A DNA stretch of 64,000 bases from Neorhizobium galegae. Lineage in GTDB: Bacteria > Pseudomonadota > Alphaproteobacteria > Rhizobiales > Rhizobiaceae. Both the position numbers and the translations under genes were made by a program. Shown piece by piece: positions 1-7,446 of the stretch; within the stretch, counting starts at the first letter, position 1; the number at the start of each line of letters is the position of its first letter. Location of the stretch: contig NZ_JAGIPH010000014.1 of NCBI RefSeq assembly GCF_017877135.1, positions 1 through 64,000 of the forward strand. The letters run 5' to 3'. The notes beneath the pieces are model-generated. The model was given only the letters and a program-made list of their open reading frames with translations, did not search any database and was not told the origin of the DNA.

Positions 1-95
1 CCGAAGCCGAGGAGCAGTATTACGCCATGCTGGACGCACCAGCCTGGGCCGCATAACTTAAACGAAATGGCCTCCGGCAAACCCGGCGCGGTTCA
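1..95 (+). mobile_element. Right end of an IS3-family insertion sequence (cut by window start)
   Basis: Positions 3-56 encode the last residues of an IS3-family OrfB. Positions 71-95 hold a terminal inverted repeat ending in CA, as IS3-family ends do. The same repeat appears in inverse orientation at 49617-49643 and, degenerate, at about 49871-49897. The element boundary is therefore put at 95. The rest of the element lies upstream of the window, so its completeness is unknown. Confidence 0.8.
3..56 (+). CDS. IS3-family transposase OrfB, C-terminal 17 residues (partial)
   Basis: The open frame enters from the left edge and ends with TAA at 54-56. Its tail reads EAEEQYYAMLDAPAWAA, the conserved end of IS3-group integrases, which usually continues from an N-x-P-P-A-E-A-E motif. 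The decayed copy at 49.8 kb preserves the matching PPAEAED stretch and an EPAMAA end. The catalytic DDE core is outside the window, so activity cannot be judged. Confidence 0.75.
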   Translation, partial: EAEEQYYAMLDAPAWAA

Positions 96-111
96 GTACG
101 AGGTATACGAG

Positions 112-978
112 ATGTCGGAGACATTCATCCCGCGGATACAAGAACTCGCCAAATCCGCGAGAATGCTGGCGCTCGTTGGCGCCTCCATCAAGTTGCGCTC
201 AGACGCTTCAGTCCTGCCGGCCATTCGCGAGCAGATCGAACTCGGTGCACGAATGGCCTTGGGTGAGGTTCTGGATGAAGGTGATGAGGAGCAGATGTCG
301 CTTGCCCTGGTCATGGTCGAAATGGCGTTGAGCGAGGCCGGCGAACTGTTTCGTAACCCGGACCGGGGATCAAACTGGGAGATTGTGGATGCCGCTCAGA
401 TGCAGGCCATGGGCCGCTCTTCCAAAAGCGTCTTCACTCGCATCCAATCCATTGCCGAGACTGACCCGCAATTGCGGGAAACGTTTAAGGGCACGTTTCT
501 GGATGTCGGCACCGGGGTTGCGGGCATCGCGCTCGAAGTGGCCAAGTGCTGCCCTGACATCAAGGTTGACGGCATCGACATCTGGGAGCCCGCTCTGGAA
601 TTCGCCCGACAAAATGTCGCCGAGAGCCCTTATGCAGACCGCGTGACAGTGCGCAACCTTGATGTTGCAGAGCTTGACGAGAACAACAAGTACTCGCTGG
701 CCTGGCTTCCGACCATGTTTCTAAAACGCGAGATCATAGAGGCTGCGCTTGACCGCATCGCGCGCGCTTCGGTCAGCGATGCCTATCTTGTCGCTGGCAT
801 ATACACTCGACCGGAGGACCAGTTCCTGGCGCTCATGGCCGATCTGAGGATGCTACGAAGCGGCGGCGAAATAAGCGATCCGGCCGAGATGAAGGCGATG
901 ATGGAAGCCCGAGGATATGTCGACATCGGTATGAGCGTGACCCCGGTTGCAACTTTTGTCTTCGGAAGACTGCCCTAA
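112..978 (+). CDS. Class I SAM-dependent methyltransferase
   Basis: The protein has 288 residues from the start chosen here. It has a helical N-terminal region of about 120 residues, then a Rossmann-type methyltransferase core. Motif I (LDVGTGVAG) is near residue 130, followed by an acidic DGIDI strand end (motif II). The product resembles small-molecule methyltransferases of the Methyltransf_25 type; the substrate is not evident. An upstream ATG at 67 is open in frame, but positions 67-95 lie inside the IS3 terminal repeat. ATG 112 is preceded by GAGG at 100-103, so it is the better start. The gene is an orphan immediately downstream of the IS end, which may have replaced its original upstream region. 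No partner gene follows. Confidence 0.7.
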   Translation: MSETFIPRIQELAKSARMLALVGASIKLRSDASVLPAIREQIELGARMALGEVLDEGDEEQMSLALVMVEMALSEAGELFRNPDRGSNWEIVDAAQMQAMGRSSKSVFTRIQSIAETDPQLRETFKGTFLDVGTGVAGIALEVAKCCPDIKVDGIDIWEPALEFARQNVAESPYADRVTVRNLDVAELDENNKYSLAWLPTMFLKREIIEAALDRIARASVSDAYLVAGIYTRPEDQFLALMADLRMLRSGGEISDPAEMKAMMEARGYVDIGMSVTPVATFVFGRLP

Positions 979-1366
979 AGATGGGGCGCTCCCCGCGAAG
1001 GATGGATTCGCGATCGCGAGATTTGATGTGATCCAGGCAGTGGCCGGATTGCCGCAGACGCTAGTGGCTGGCCCGATCAAGAAGTCGCAAGTTTGATGAT
1101 GCAGGCTCGGACCGCCAGCCATTTCTCCGGTGATTTCTATCCCATCCCGCCGAGTGAGCGTCAGATGCGTAAGTTTGGCACAGGCAATTTGAGTGCTCTC
1201 GGGTTCCTTGTCCTCAGAGCCGCCACAAGGCTTAGATGGCTAATACCATCGGATGCCCGGGTGAGACGAAAGCCCGATATCTGGCGCAGGAGATGCCTGC
1301 AATCCTGCTGATACTGATTGACGACCTCCGGTCCCGTCCCAAGCAGTCTCCTTCAGCAACCTTCGG
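979..1366. other. Intergenic region without a supported gene
   Basis: This gap separates the methyltransferase from the decayed hydrolase. Short open frames exist on both strands, but none has a recognisable domain or convincing start. I see no tRNA, repeat or terminator in it. Confidence 0.5.
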
Positions 1367-1397
1367 CCGGGCAACGGTTTCCCCACCCGTTGCCCGG
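1367..1397 (+). promoter_or_regulatory. Perfect 11-bp stem-loop upstream of the hydrolase gene
   Basis: CCGGGCAACGG at 1367-1377 is the exact reverse complement of 1387-1397, with a 9-nt loop. The hairpin ends 51 nt before the ATG at 1449. No T-run follows it, so it could be a transcript-end structure for the upstream region or a leader hairpin of the hydrolase mRNA. Confidence 0.5.
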
Positions 1398-1448
1398 AGA
1401 GGAGACAGATTTGAAACTTTACCTTTCAACATCAAAGAGAGAACCATC

Positions 1449-2221
1449 ATGGAACTCGCCCCGCTCACCCTCGCCCTAGCAAGCGCCACCACACTGGCGC
1501 TTGCGATGTTTACCCCTGCCGTTGCGACGGCTGCACCAGTGAAGAATGTTGTTCTCGTGCATGGTGACTTAGCCGACGGCGCTGGATGGCGTGGAGTTTA
1601 CGAAGAACTGACGAAGCGCGGATATCACGTCAAGATCGTTCAGAACCCGCTCACGTCGCTTGAAGACGATGTCGCTGCGACCAACCGCCTGCTCGACCTT
1701 CAGGACGGCCCGACGATCCTTGTCGACCATTCCTGGGGTGGTACGGTGATCACGGAAGCCGGTGTGCACAGCAAGGTCGCCGGCTTGGTTTATGTTTCGG
1801 CTTTGGCCCCGGATGCCGGGGAAACCACTGCCCAGCAATATGAAGGTTTCGCGCCGACGCCGGAATTCGTCCTCGAAATCGGGAAAGACGGCTTCGGCTT
1901 CGTCAAGCCGGAAATGTTCAAGCAGGGCTTTGCCCATGATGTCAGCGACAGCAAGCGGCTTTCATGGCCGACTCCCAGGTCCCGATCAACATGTCGGTGT
2001 TCGCAACGAAGCTGAAGAATGCCGCTTGGCACAGCAAGCCGAGCTGGGCCGTGATCGCCACGGAAGACAAGGCGTTCGATCAAGCGATGCTCGTACACAT
2101 GGCCGAACGCATAGGCGCCAAGATTACCAAGGTTTCCGGTAGTCACGCTCTCTTCATCACGCGCGCCAACGAGATCGCGGACACCATCGACGACGCGGCA
2201 AAGACGCTGGCTACCAATTGA
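1449..2221 (+). pseudogene. Secreted alpha/beta hydrolase, frameshifted
   Basis: The ATG at 1449 has a purine-rich RBS (AAAGAGAG) and starts a signal peptide with a hydrophobic core ending near ATAA. The body follows the small esterase family that includes pyrethroid-hydrolase-like proteins: an oxyanion VLVHG strand, then a nucleophile elbow near residue 97. The reading frame is lost near 1960. The C-terminal part (MADSQVP to ADTIDDAAKTLATN) continues in another frame to TGA at 2219-2221, consistent with a 1-nt deletion. Two further departures from the family are visible: the elbow reads D-H-S-W-G-G instead of G-H-S-W-G-G, and VHG is followed by D instead of the usual A. These suggest real decay. 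The open frame can be extended upstream to 1236, but that extension lacks an RBS and would bury the signal peptide. Confidence 0.75.
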
Positions 2222-2290
2222 CGCCAATGCTAGCCGGGGGATCGACGCCTCCGGCAATTCTGCGGCAGTGACGTCGTCTCAAATAGTTCT

Positions 2291-2326
2291 CCGCCGCATC
2301 CCCGGCTCCAGCTCGGGATGCGGCGG
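2291..2326 (+). terminator. Strong GC hairpin, possible terminator of the hydrolase
   Basis: CCGCCGCATCCC at 2291-2302 pairs perfectly with GGGATGCGGCGG at 2315-2326 across a 12-nt loop, 70 nt after the hydrolase stop. No T-tract follows, so intrinsic termination is plausible but unproven. Confidence 0.45.
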
Positions 2327-2455
2327 CACCTTGTTCAGGGAGCACTGGGTCGAAGAGGCCTTCAACACGATTGTTTCGATTCCTACAGATTTTCTGAATT
2401 TTTTACCCTGACTGACACGCTCGTCAATGAGCGGCAGCTATCGGATTCCGGCTAC

Positions 2456-2585
2456 TCGAAAGCCGCCGTGCCGGTAACGGCCCCTTTACGGACATCCCAA
2501 CTAAACCAGATGCTTGATCTGGCTTGTTTTTCCGCCGACTTGGATCTGAAGTTTTGACGGGTCGTCGGTTCGAATCCCTTCGAGA
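2456..2585 (+). repeat. Dispersed tRNA-like repeat, copy A
   Basis: It shares the segment TCGAAAGC..CCGGT.ACGGCCCC..CGGACAT.CC, the motif CCAGATGCTTGAT, and a T-arm-like GGGTCGTCGGTTCGAA with copy B at 18831-18960. Part of it is also shared with copy C at 12895-12990. The 3' part resembles the T-arm of a tRNA, but no cloverleaf with an anticodon arm can be folded. A short open frame across it (2318-2557) is an artefact of the repeat. Confidence 0.6.
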
Positions 2586-2602
2586 GCAATTAAATATCTG
2601 GC

Positions 2603-2923
2603 CTACGATGTCTCGCGGCAGAGCTGACTGGCAAAAGCAGAGGTGACGTTGAGCCATTCGGATTTGTCCTTGTGATTGAATGCTTCTTCTAGCCGCACAG
2701 CGATCTGCTGAAACCGTGCAAGTTCTTCATCGAACAACGCGGCTTGAGCCGCTACGCCATAGTAGCGGTCTGCAAAAACCTGGGCGGACTGAGCCAACAT
2801 GAAGTAGCCGACCGCCCGCTCTGGATCGGCGACAGCAGCCTCGCGCGCAGCAATAGACGCCGCCTGATAGGCTCTTACGGCATTCCCTTTCTGACGGATG
2901 ATATCAGTGATCTTGGTGAACAT
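2603..2923 (-). other. C-terminal 106-residue extension, possibly a fused or internally started gene
   Basis: After the M20 domain and a short Ser/Glu/Ala-rich linker, the frame continues from M446 into a helical, alanine-rich segment (ITDIIRQKGNAVRAYQAAS... to LCRETS). I do not recognise the family. The codon for M446 (2921-2923) has an AAGGA about 10 nt upstream, so a separate protein of 106 residues could be made here. This suggests a once-independent downstream gene joined by loss of the upstream stop codon. Confidence 0.5.
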
Positions 2924-4258
2924 GGGACCTGTTTCCTTTGCCGTCTGGCCGGCGGTTTCGGCCTCGTTAGAGGATGGGTTCGGGTTGGTCAGGAACTGAT
3001 GGAGGATCGCGGTGGCGACCTGGAAATCGTCGATCTCCATCGCCTCCTGCGGGTTGTGCGATCCGTTGCGGTTCCGAATGAAGATCATCCCTGACGGAAT
3101 GCCTACTTCGGAAAAGACGGCAGCGTCGTGGCCGCCGCCGGACGGGATCACGGCTGGCTGGACGTCGATGGTTTCCGCTGCTTCGGTAAGTCGGGCTATC
3201 AGCGGTTGGCTGCAAACGGCGGGACTGGTCCACAGGGCCTGGCCGAGAACGAAGCGGACCGCGCGTTCCGTCTCGATGCGGGCCACCTGTTTCAGCGTGA
3301 GCGCATGCATCATCTCCAGCATCTCGCGATCCTGGCTGCGGACATCAAGGCTGAATTCCACGCTGTCCGGGATGCGGGAGAGGGCGTGCTTCTGTTGGTC
3401 GGTTGAGACCATGCCGCTGGTGACGACAAGGTCATGGCCGCCCGCGACGAAGTCATGCCAGGCGGCGTCCAGCACGTTCAGGAGTTCCGCCATGGCGAGC
3501 ACCGGATCGTGGCGATAGGCGAGGGGGACGGCGCCGGAATGACCTGCTTCACCAAAGCAGGAAATCTTCTTGTACCGGAAATTGCCGCGGATGCCGGAAA
3601 CGATCGCCGCCGGCAGATTGCGCTCGATCAGGACCGGACCCTGTTCGATATGCACTTCTACATAGGCCTTCACCGTTGTCCGGTCGAGAAGCGGTTTACC
3701 GGCGCGGATGGGCATCATATCTATGCCGACTGCCTGCATATGGTCGTCTAGCGTGCGGCCGTCCTTCTTGTGGCGCGCAGAAAGTTCGGTTTCCGAGAGG
3801 GCGCCGAGCAAGGCTTTGGACGCGATGTAGCAAGGGCCGAACCAGGCGCTTTCCTCGCCCCGCATGGCAATGACTTTTACCGGTTCGGGGAAATGGATGC
3901 CTTCGCGCCGGGCACGAACGAGGCAGAGCAGGCCGGCCAGTACGCCGGCCAGTCCGTCGAAATTGCCGCCGCGCGGCACGCTGTCGACATGCGAACCGAC
4001 GAGGATGTAACGTTCGGCCGTTGTATGTTCGGGCAGCGAGAAGACGACATTGCGGCCGGCATCCCATTCCGTGGAAAGGCCTTCGGAACGGGCGAACTCG
4101 ATCAGGAAATTGAGCGTTTCCGTCTCGATCTCGGAAAACGCCGGACGGCTCACGCCTTCGATATCGGCGGTGCGCGTAGCGATCTCGGCAAATAGCCAGG
4201 TTGCCGTATCGGCGATATCGAAGCAGGCGGGTTTTTCGAGAACGGCGGCGGTCATCAT
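2603..4258 (-). CDS. M20-family N-carbamoyl amidohydrolase (allantoate/ureidopropionase type) with C-terminal extension
   Basis: The 551-residue product begins with a standard M20 zinc hydrolase of about 420 residues. Visible metal ligands are H90 and D101 in the SHVDS...NFDG segment, the E135-E136 pair in RGEES, a HIEQGP histidine near residue 207 and a late GSHNP histidine. Relatives (AllC, AmaB/HyuC, PydC-type) hydrolyse N-carbamoyl groups to give an amine, CO2 and ammonia. The start ATG overlaps the TGA of the upstream dehydrogenase (ATGATG), so the genes are translationally coupled. With pyrimidine-reducing partners beside it, N-carbamoyl-beta-alanine or N-carbamoyl-aspartate are the likeliest substrates; this is inference. 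Family members normally stop near residue 420. Here the frame runs on for 106 further residues after an internal methionine at 446. Confidence 0.85.
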   Translation of the reverse strand: MMTAAVLEKPACFDIADTATWLFAEIATRTADIEGVSRPAFSEIETETLNFLIEFARSEGLSTEWDAGRNVVFSLPEHTTAERYILVGSHVDSVPRGGNFDGLAGVLAGLLCLVRARREGIHFPEPVKVIAMRGEESAWFGPCYIASKALLGALSETELSARHKKDGRTLDDHMQAVGIDMMPIRAGKPLLDRTTVKAYVEVHIEQGPVLIERNLPAAIVSGIRGNFRYKKISCFGEAGHSGAVPLAYRHDPVLAMAELLNVLDAAWHDFVAGGHDLVVTSGMVSTDQQKHALSRIPDSVEFSLDVRSQDREMLEMMHALTLKQVARIETERAVRFVLGQALWTSPAVCSQPLIARLTEAAETIDVQPAVIPSGGGHDAAVFSEVGIPSGMIFIRNRNGSHNPQEAMEIDDFQVATAILHQFLTNPNPSSNEAETAGQTAKETGPMFTKITDIIRQKGNAVRAYQAASIAAREAAVADPERAVGYFMLAQSAQVFADRYYGVAAQAALFDEELARFQQIAVRLEEAFNHKDKSEWLNVTSAFASQLCRETS

Positions 4259-5193
4259 GCGTACTCCGCAAGGGTAATGGCTTCGTCGGCGATGTCGACC
4301 GTACCGATCAGGGCGTCGACGGAGGGAAGGTCGCGTCTTTCAAGTTCCTGTTCAAGCTCACGGACAAGGCGCGGCATGGTGGTGGGGCTGATGAAAGTTG
4401 CGGTGCCGATCTGCACGGCGCGGGCACCTGCGATTAGGTATTCGAGCACGTCGTCGACGGTCGAGATACCGCCGCAGCCGATCACCGGAATGGCGACGGC
4501 CCGGGCACACTGATAGGTCATGCGCAGGGCGATCGGTTTCAGCGCCGGTCCGGAAAGCCCGCCCATGACATTGCCGAGTCGGACGCGGCCGGTACGGCTG
4601 TCGATCGCCATCGCGAGCATGGTGTTGGCGGTGACAAGCGCATTTGCTCCTGCGGCTTCCGCCGCCTGCGCTACCTCCACGACTTCGCCGGTATTGGGCG
4701 AAAGCTTTGCCCAGAGCGGCAGATCGGTGGCGCCGCGCATCTTGCGGATGACGTCCCGGGTCGGTCCGGGCCGCATGGCGAACGCCTTGCCGTCGTCCTC
4801 GATATTAGGGCAGGAGATATTGACCTCGATCGCCGCAACGCCCGGCACGCCGACTTCTTCGGCAAAACGGGCGAATTCATCCGCCGTATTGGCGGAAATG
4901 CTGATCACCAGCGGCGCTCCGTAATCCGCATAGAAGGGCACGATGTTCTTCAGGAACCATTCGGCACCCTTGCTCGGGATGCCGATCGAGTTCAGCATCG
5001 CGCCGTTGACCTCGCAGACGCGCGGCACGGGGTTGCCGGCGCGCTTTGCCTGGGTGATCGTTTTTGTCACATGCGCGCCGAGGCAGTCGAGATCGAAGAC
5101 TTCCCCTAGTTCCTCGGAAAACGTGCCGGACGCCGGCATGATCGGGTTCTTCAGCATCAGTGCGCCGATCTTCGTGGTGAGGTCGACCATCAC
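4255..5193 (-). CDS. pyrD: Dihydroorotate dehydrogenase, class 1B type (catalytic subunit)
   Basis: The 312-residue FMN TIM-barrel matches class 1 dihydroorotate dehydrogenases. The catalytic cysteine is C128 in the NISCPN motif, which marks class 1B rather than the membrane-bound class 2 with serine that alphaproteobacteria usually carry. The N-terminal MLKNPIMPASGTF strand and the C-terminal IGCGGI phosphate-binding loop are present. It overlaps both neighbours by a few bases: a PyrK-like reductase upstream and the M20 hydrolase downstream. The enzyme may reduce or oxidise a pyrimidine (dihydroorotate, or uracil/dihydrouracil) with electrons exchanged through the partner. In this setting a catabolic role is more likely than UMP synthesis. 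Annotation as PreA-like dihydropyrimidine dehydrogenase is an alternative, but the C-terminal ferredoxin domain of PreA is absent. Confidence 0.85.
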   Translation of the reverse strand: MMVDLTTKIGALMLKNPIMPASGTFSEELGEVFDLDCLGAHVTKTITQAKRAGNPVPRVCEVNGAMLNSIGIPSKGAEWFLKNIVPFYADYGAPLVISISANTADEFARFAEEVGVPGVAAIEVNISCPNIEDDGKAFAMRPGPTRDVIRKMRGATDLPLWAKLSPNTGEVVEVAQAAEAAGANALVTANTMLAMAIDSRTGRVRLGNVMGGLSGPALKPIALRMTYQCARAVAIPVIGCGGISTVDDVLEYLIAGARAVQIGTATFISPTTMPRLVRELEQELERRDLPSVDALIGTVDIADEAITLAEYA

Positions 5194-6038
5194 AGCACCT
5201 CCTGCAGATCGAAGACGGGGCCTTCACGGCAGACGCGCAGATTCACCGCGCCGTCCTCGCGCCGGAAGGGCCGCACGCAGGCCTGGCACATGCCGATGCC
5301 GCAGGCCATATGCTGTTCGAGCGCAGCCTGTCCTCCAATGCCGTGGCGGGCGGCGATCTCTTGCAGCATGCGCAGGAGCCGTGTCGAGCCGCAGGTGAAG
5401 AAGGCATCAATGCCTCGGCTTCGGAACAGTCCCTCGATCAATGCGGTCAGGTTTTCGACGCTGGAATTGCCGTCTGTATCGGTGACGGTTATGACCTCGG
5501 CGCCGCAGGAGCGGAAGAGGTCGGTCGACATCAGAAGATCCGGCGAACGGGCACTGCAGATCGCCGTCAGCGGCCGGCCGAGTTGCGCGCATTCGCGGGC
5601 GAGTGGGGCGAGCGTCGCAAGTCCGACGCCACGCGCGACGAGCAGCGGTCGGCGCCATTCGGGCCGGATTTCGAAGCCCTGCCCGAGCGGGCCGACAATA
5701 TTCAGGCTTTCGTCGTGTTTCAGTTCGGCCATCGCGCCGGTGCCGGTGCCCGCGACCTTATAGAGAAAGGCAAGCTCCCCTTTCATCTGATCATAGGAAT
5801 AGATGCTCATCGGCCGGCGCAAATAGGGCTGGAAGCGATCCGTCTGTGGGCAAAGAAGATGGAAGAACTGGCCCGGCTCGCAGTCGAGGACAGAAGCCGG
5901 TGCTGCAAGCACGAGCAGGCGGTATTGGCCATTCACCCATTCATGGGTTTTCACCCGGGCTTCGACCTCGTGGATCGAGGGTTGCCGCGAGGTGCAGGGA
6001 GAAATGGAATCAGGGACGACGCAGAGACTGGCTGGCAT
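5190..6038 (-). CDS. pyrK: PyrK-like dihydroorotate dehydrogenase electron-transfer subunit
   Basis: The 282-residue product has an FAD-binding barrel (YLRRPMSIYSY carries the R-P-x-S motif), an NAD-binding domain beginning near LLVARGVGLATL, and a C-terminal 2Fe-2S site. The cysteines C246, C251, C254 and C270 have the PyrK spacing C-x4-C-x2-C. It would carry electrons between NAD(H) and the FMN of the adjacent dehydrogenase. ATG 6038 has GGAAG 7 nt upstream. The frame stays open to 6134, but those residues are proline- and arginine-rich without family similarity. Its stop overlaps the start of the dehydrogenase. It is the first gene of a three-gene minus-strand operon divergent from the XRE regulator. 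Confidence 0.85.
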   Translation of the reverse strand: MPASLCVVPDSISPCTSRQPSIHEVEARVKTHEWVNGQYRLLVLAAPASVLDCEPGQFFHLLCPQTDRFQPYLRRPMSIYSYDQMKGELAFLYKVAGTGTGAMAELKHDESLNIVGPLGQGFEIRPEWRRPLLVARGVGLATLAPLARECAQLGRPLTAICSARSPDLLMSTDLFRSCGAEVITVTDTDGNSSVENLTALIEGLFRSRGIDAFFTCGSTRLLRMLQEIAARHGIGGQAALEQHMACGIGMCQACVRPFRREDGAVNLRVCREGPVFDLQEVL

Positions 6039-6261
6039 AAGGGCTTCCGAACTAAGAAATATAGGCGCGTCGGCGAATCTGGCCGCCGGTCGAGGACATG
6101 TCTGTGGGGAGGGGCGACGGGGAACTGGGTTCAAACCCCGCTCGTCGCGCGCAGCCGATCGCTTATGGTCAGCGTAGAGCGGAAAGGCGACCGGACGTCA
6201 TAGGGTGCTCCATGCGTTCAAAAACAGAGCCTAATTTGGAAACGCGAAAGCTGTCAAGACA

Positions 6262-6279
6262 ATTCTCAAAAATGAGATT
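6262..6279. promoter_or_regulatory. Candidate operator (inverted repeat, copy 1) in the pyrK/XRE divergent region
   Basis: ATTCTCA-AAAA-TGAGATT is an inverted repeat with one mismatch in 7-bp arms. The surrounding stretch (6230-6340) is unusually AT-rich for this window and must hold the divergent promoters. An almost identical, perfect repeat occurs at 7307-7324 before the transporter operon. The XRE protein encoded between the two sites is the obvious binder. The rest of 6039-6366 shows no gene. Confidence 0.65.
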
Positions 6280-6366
6280 ATTCGCATAAAAATTATCTTC
6301 ATTGCGAATTGTCCATTTTTTGTATAAACAGTCGAAGATTTAGCCATAATATGGGAAGGAATCGCC

Positions 6367-7263
6367 TTGGACTTCGTGAGTTCCACAGAGGATGTCGGTC
6401 GTCGCCTTCGCGCTTTCCGTATGGGGGCCGGTCTGACCCCGGAAGAACTTGCGGCCAAGGCCGGGGTGTCGCGAGCTGCAATCTACCGCTATGAATCGGG
6501 CAAGCCGCCGAAGGTCGATACGCTCGGGAAGATCGCCGACCTACTTGGAGTTTCACTGCCGACGCTGCTGGGTGTTGGAGTGGAATACATCGCTTCGGCC
6601 ATCAGTTTCTTCGAGCGCATGCGTCAGATGGAAGAGGATGTCGATCAGATCACGGTGATGTTCGGACCGATCTCCTATCTCCTCACGACCGATCGCTATG
6701 ACGAACTCCTGCCGAAAGTGCTCGATGAAAGCATTCCGCAGGATGTCGGCGACCGGAAGGCGGCAATCCGCGAAATCGTCGCGCTGATTGAAATCCTCAA
6801 AACCCGCAAGGAGACTTTCCGCCGCCGAAGCCCCAATATCGTAAGCCTAGTCTCGGCCGCGGAGCTGGAAGATTTCGGCCGCGTCGGCTTCGTTGGTGCC
6901 CATAATCCGCCCGGTATCAACCTGGCCGAGCGGCAGGCGGCAGCTCATGACGAAATCCACAATATCGTTCGTATGCTGCGCGAGCAGCCGATCGGCGTGC
7001 AGATCGGTGTGGTGATCGATTCCATGCCGGGCGCGAGCTTCCAGGTATTCAAGCGGGCCGACAAGGCGCAGGTCGCCGTCAGCCCGTTCCGGCTGGGCTC
7101 CTTCGCCAATATCCGTCTCGGGGTCGCGACGATCACGGGTGCGGCTGAGGCCGTGCAGCTTTATGGCAGCATGACAGATCAGCTCTGGCGGCGCAGCCTC
7201 AAGGGCGATCAGGCCGCCGACTTCATCGAGGAGAACATTCTTCACCGTCAGGCTGCGGCCTGA
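6367..7263 (+). CDS. XRE-family transcriptional regulator of the pyrimidine locus
   Basis: The 298-residue protein has an N-terminal lambda-repressor-like HTH (about residues 5-60, with GLTPEELAAKAGVS as the first helices and RAAIYRYESGK as recognition part). About 230 residues follow that I cannot assign; they probably bind a ligand. It starts with TTG at 6367 behind a good GGGAAGGA at 6354-6361. It lies between the minus-strand dehydrogenase operon and the plus-strand transporter operon. Similar TCTCA-N4-TGAGA repeats sit on both sides, which suggests it coordinates both operons and itself in response to a pyrimidine. Confidence 0.8.
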   Translation: MDFVSSTEDVGRRLRAFRMGAGLTPEELAAKAGVSRAAIYRYESGKPPKVDTLGKIADLLGVSLPTLLGVGVEYIASAISFFERMRQMEEDVDQITVMFGPISYLLTTDRYDELLPKVLDESIPQDVGDRKAAIREIVALIEILKTRKETFRRRSPNIVSLVSAAELEDFGRVGFVGAHNPPGINLAERQAAAHDEIHNIVRMLREQPIGVQIGVVIDSMPGASFQVFKRADKAQVAVSPFRLGSFANIRLGVATITGAAEAVQLYGSMTDQLWRRSLKGDQAADFIEENILHRQAAA

Positions 7264-7306
7264 GGGTCGTTCTCATGTTGCAGGTCCAGTGCTGCAATTT
7301 GATACA

Positions 7307-7324
7307 AATCTCATCTTTGAGATT
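7307..7324. promoter_or_regulatory. Candidate operator (inverted repeat, copy 2) before the transporter operon
   Basis: AATCTCA-TCTT-TGAGATT is a perfect 7-bp inverted repeat with a 4-nt spacer, between the regulator stop (7263) and the ATPase gene. It matches the site at 6262-6279 in both half-sites and spacing, consistent with binding of the XRE regulator. Confidence 0.65.
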
Positions 7325-7446
7325 TCGGTTGCGTCTATGATAGTTTTGTGAAAGCTTGGCTTCTTTCCCGGGCGGGCCAATGACGCAAGAGGATATTCGA
7401 TCCTCCGAAAAACTATTGGCGCCCCCGCTGCTAGGCATGGGAGTTT

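Noticed and set aside
1236..1448. N-terminal extension of the hydrolase
   Set aside because: It would place about 70 unrelated residues before a good signal peptide and overlaps a stable hairpin.
2318..2557. 79-codon open frame sharing peptide VTAPLRTSQLNQMLD with a frame at 18.9 kb
   Set aside because: The similarity comes from the dispersed tRNA-like repeat, not from a protein family. The frame has no RBS.
2540..2600. Possible tRNA gene from the GGTTCGAATCC T-arm motif
   Set aside because: No acceptor, D or anticodon arms can be paired with it. The same motif recurs in degenerate copies elsewhere.
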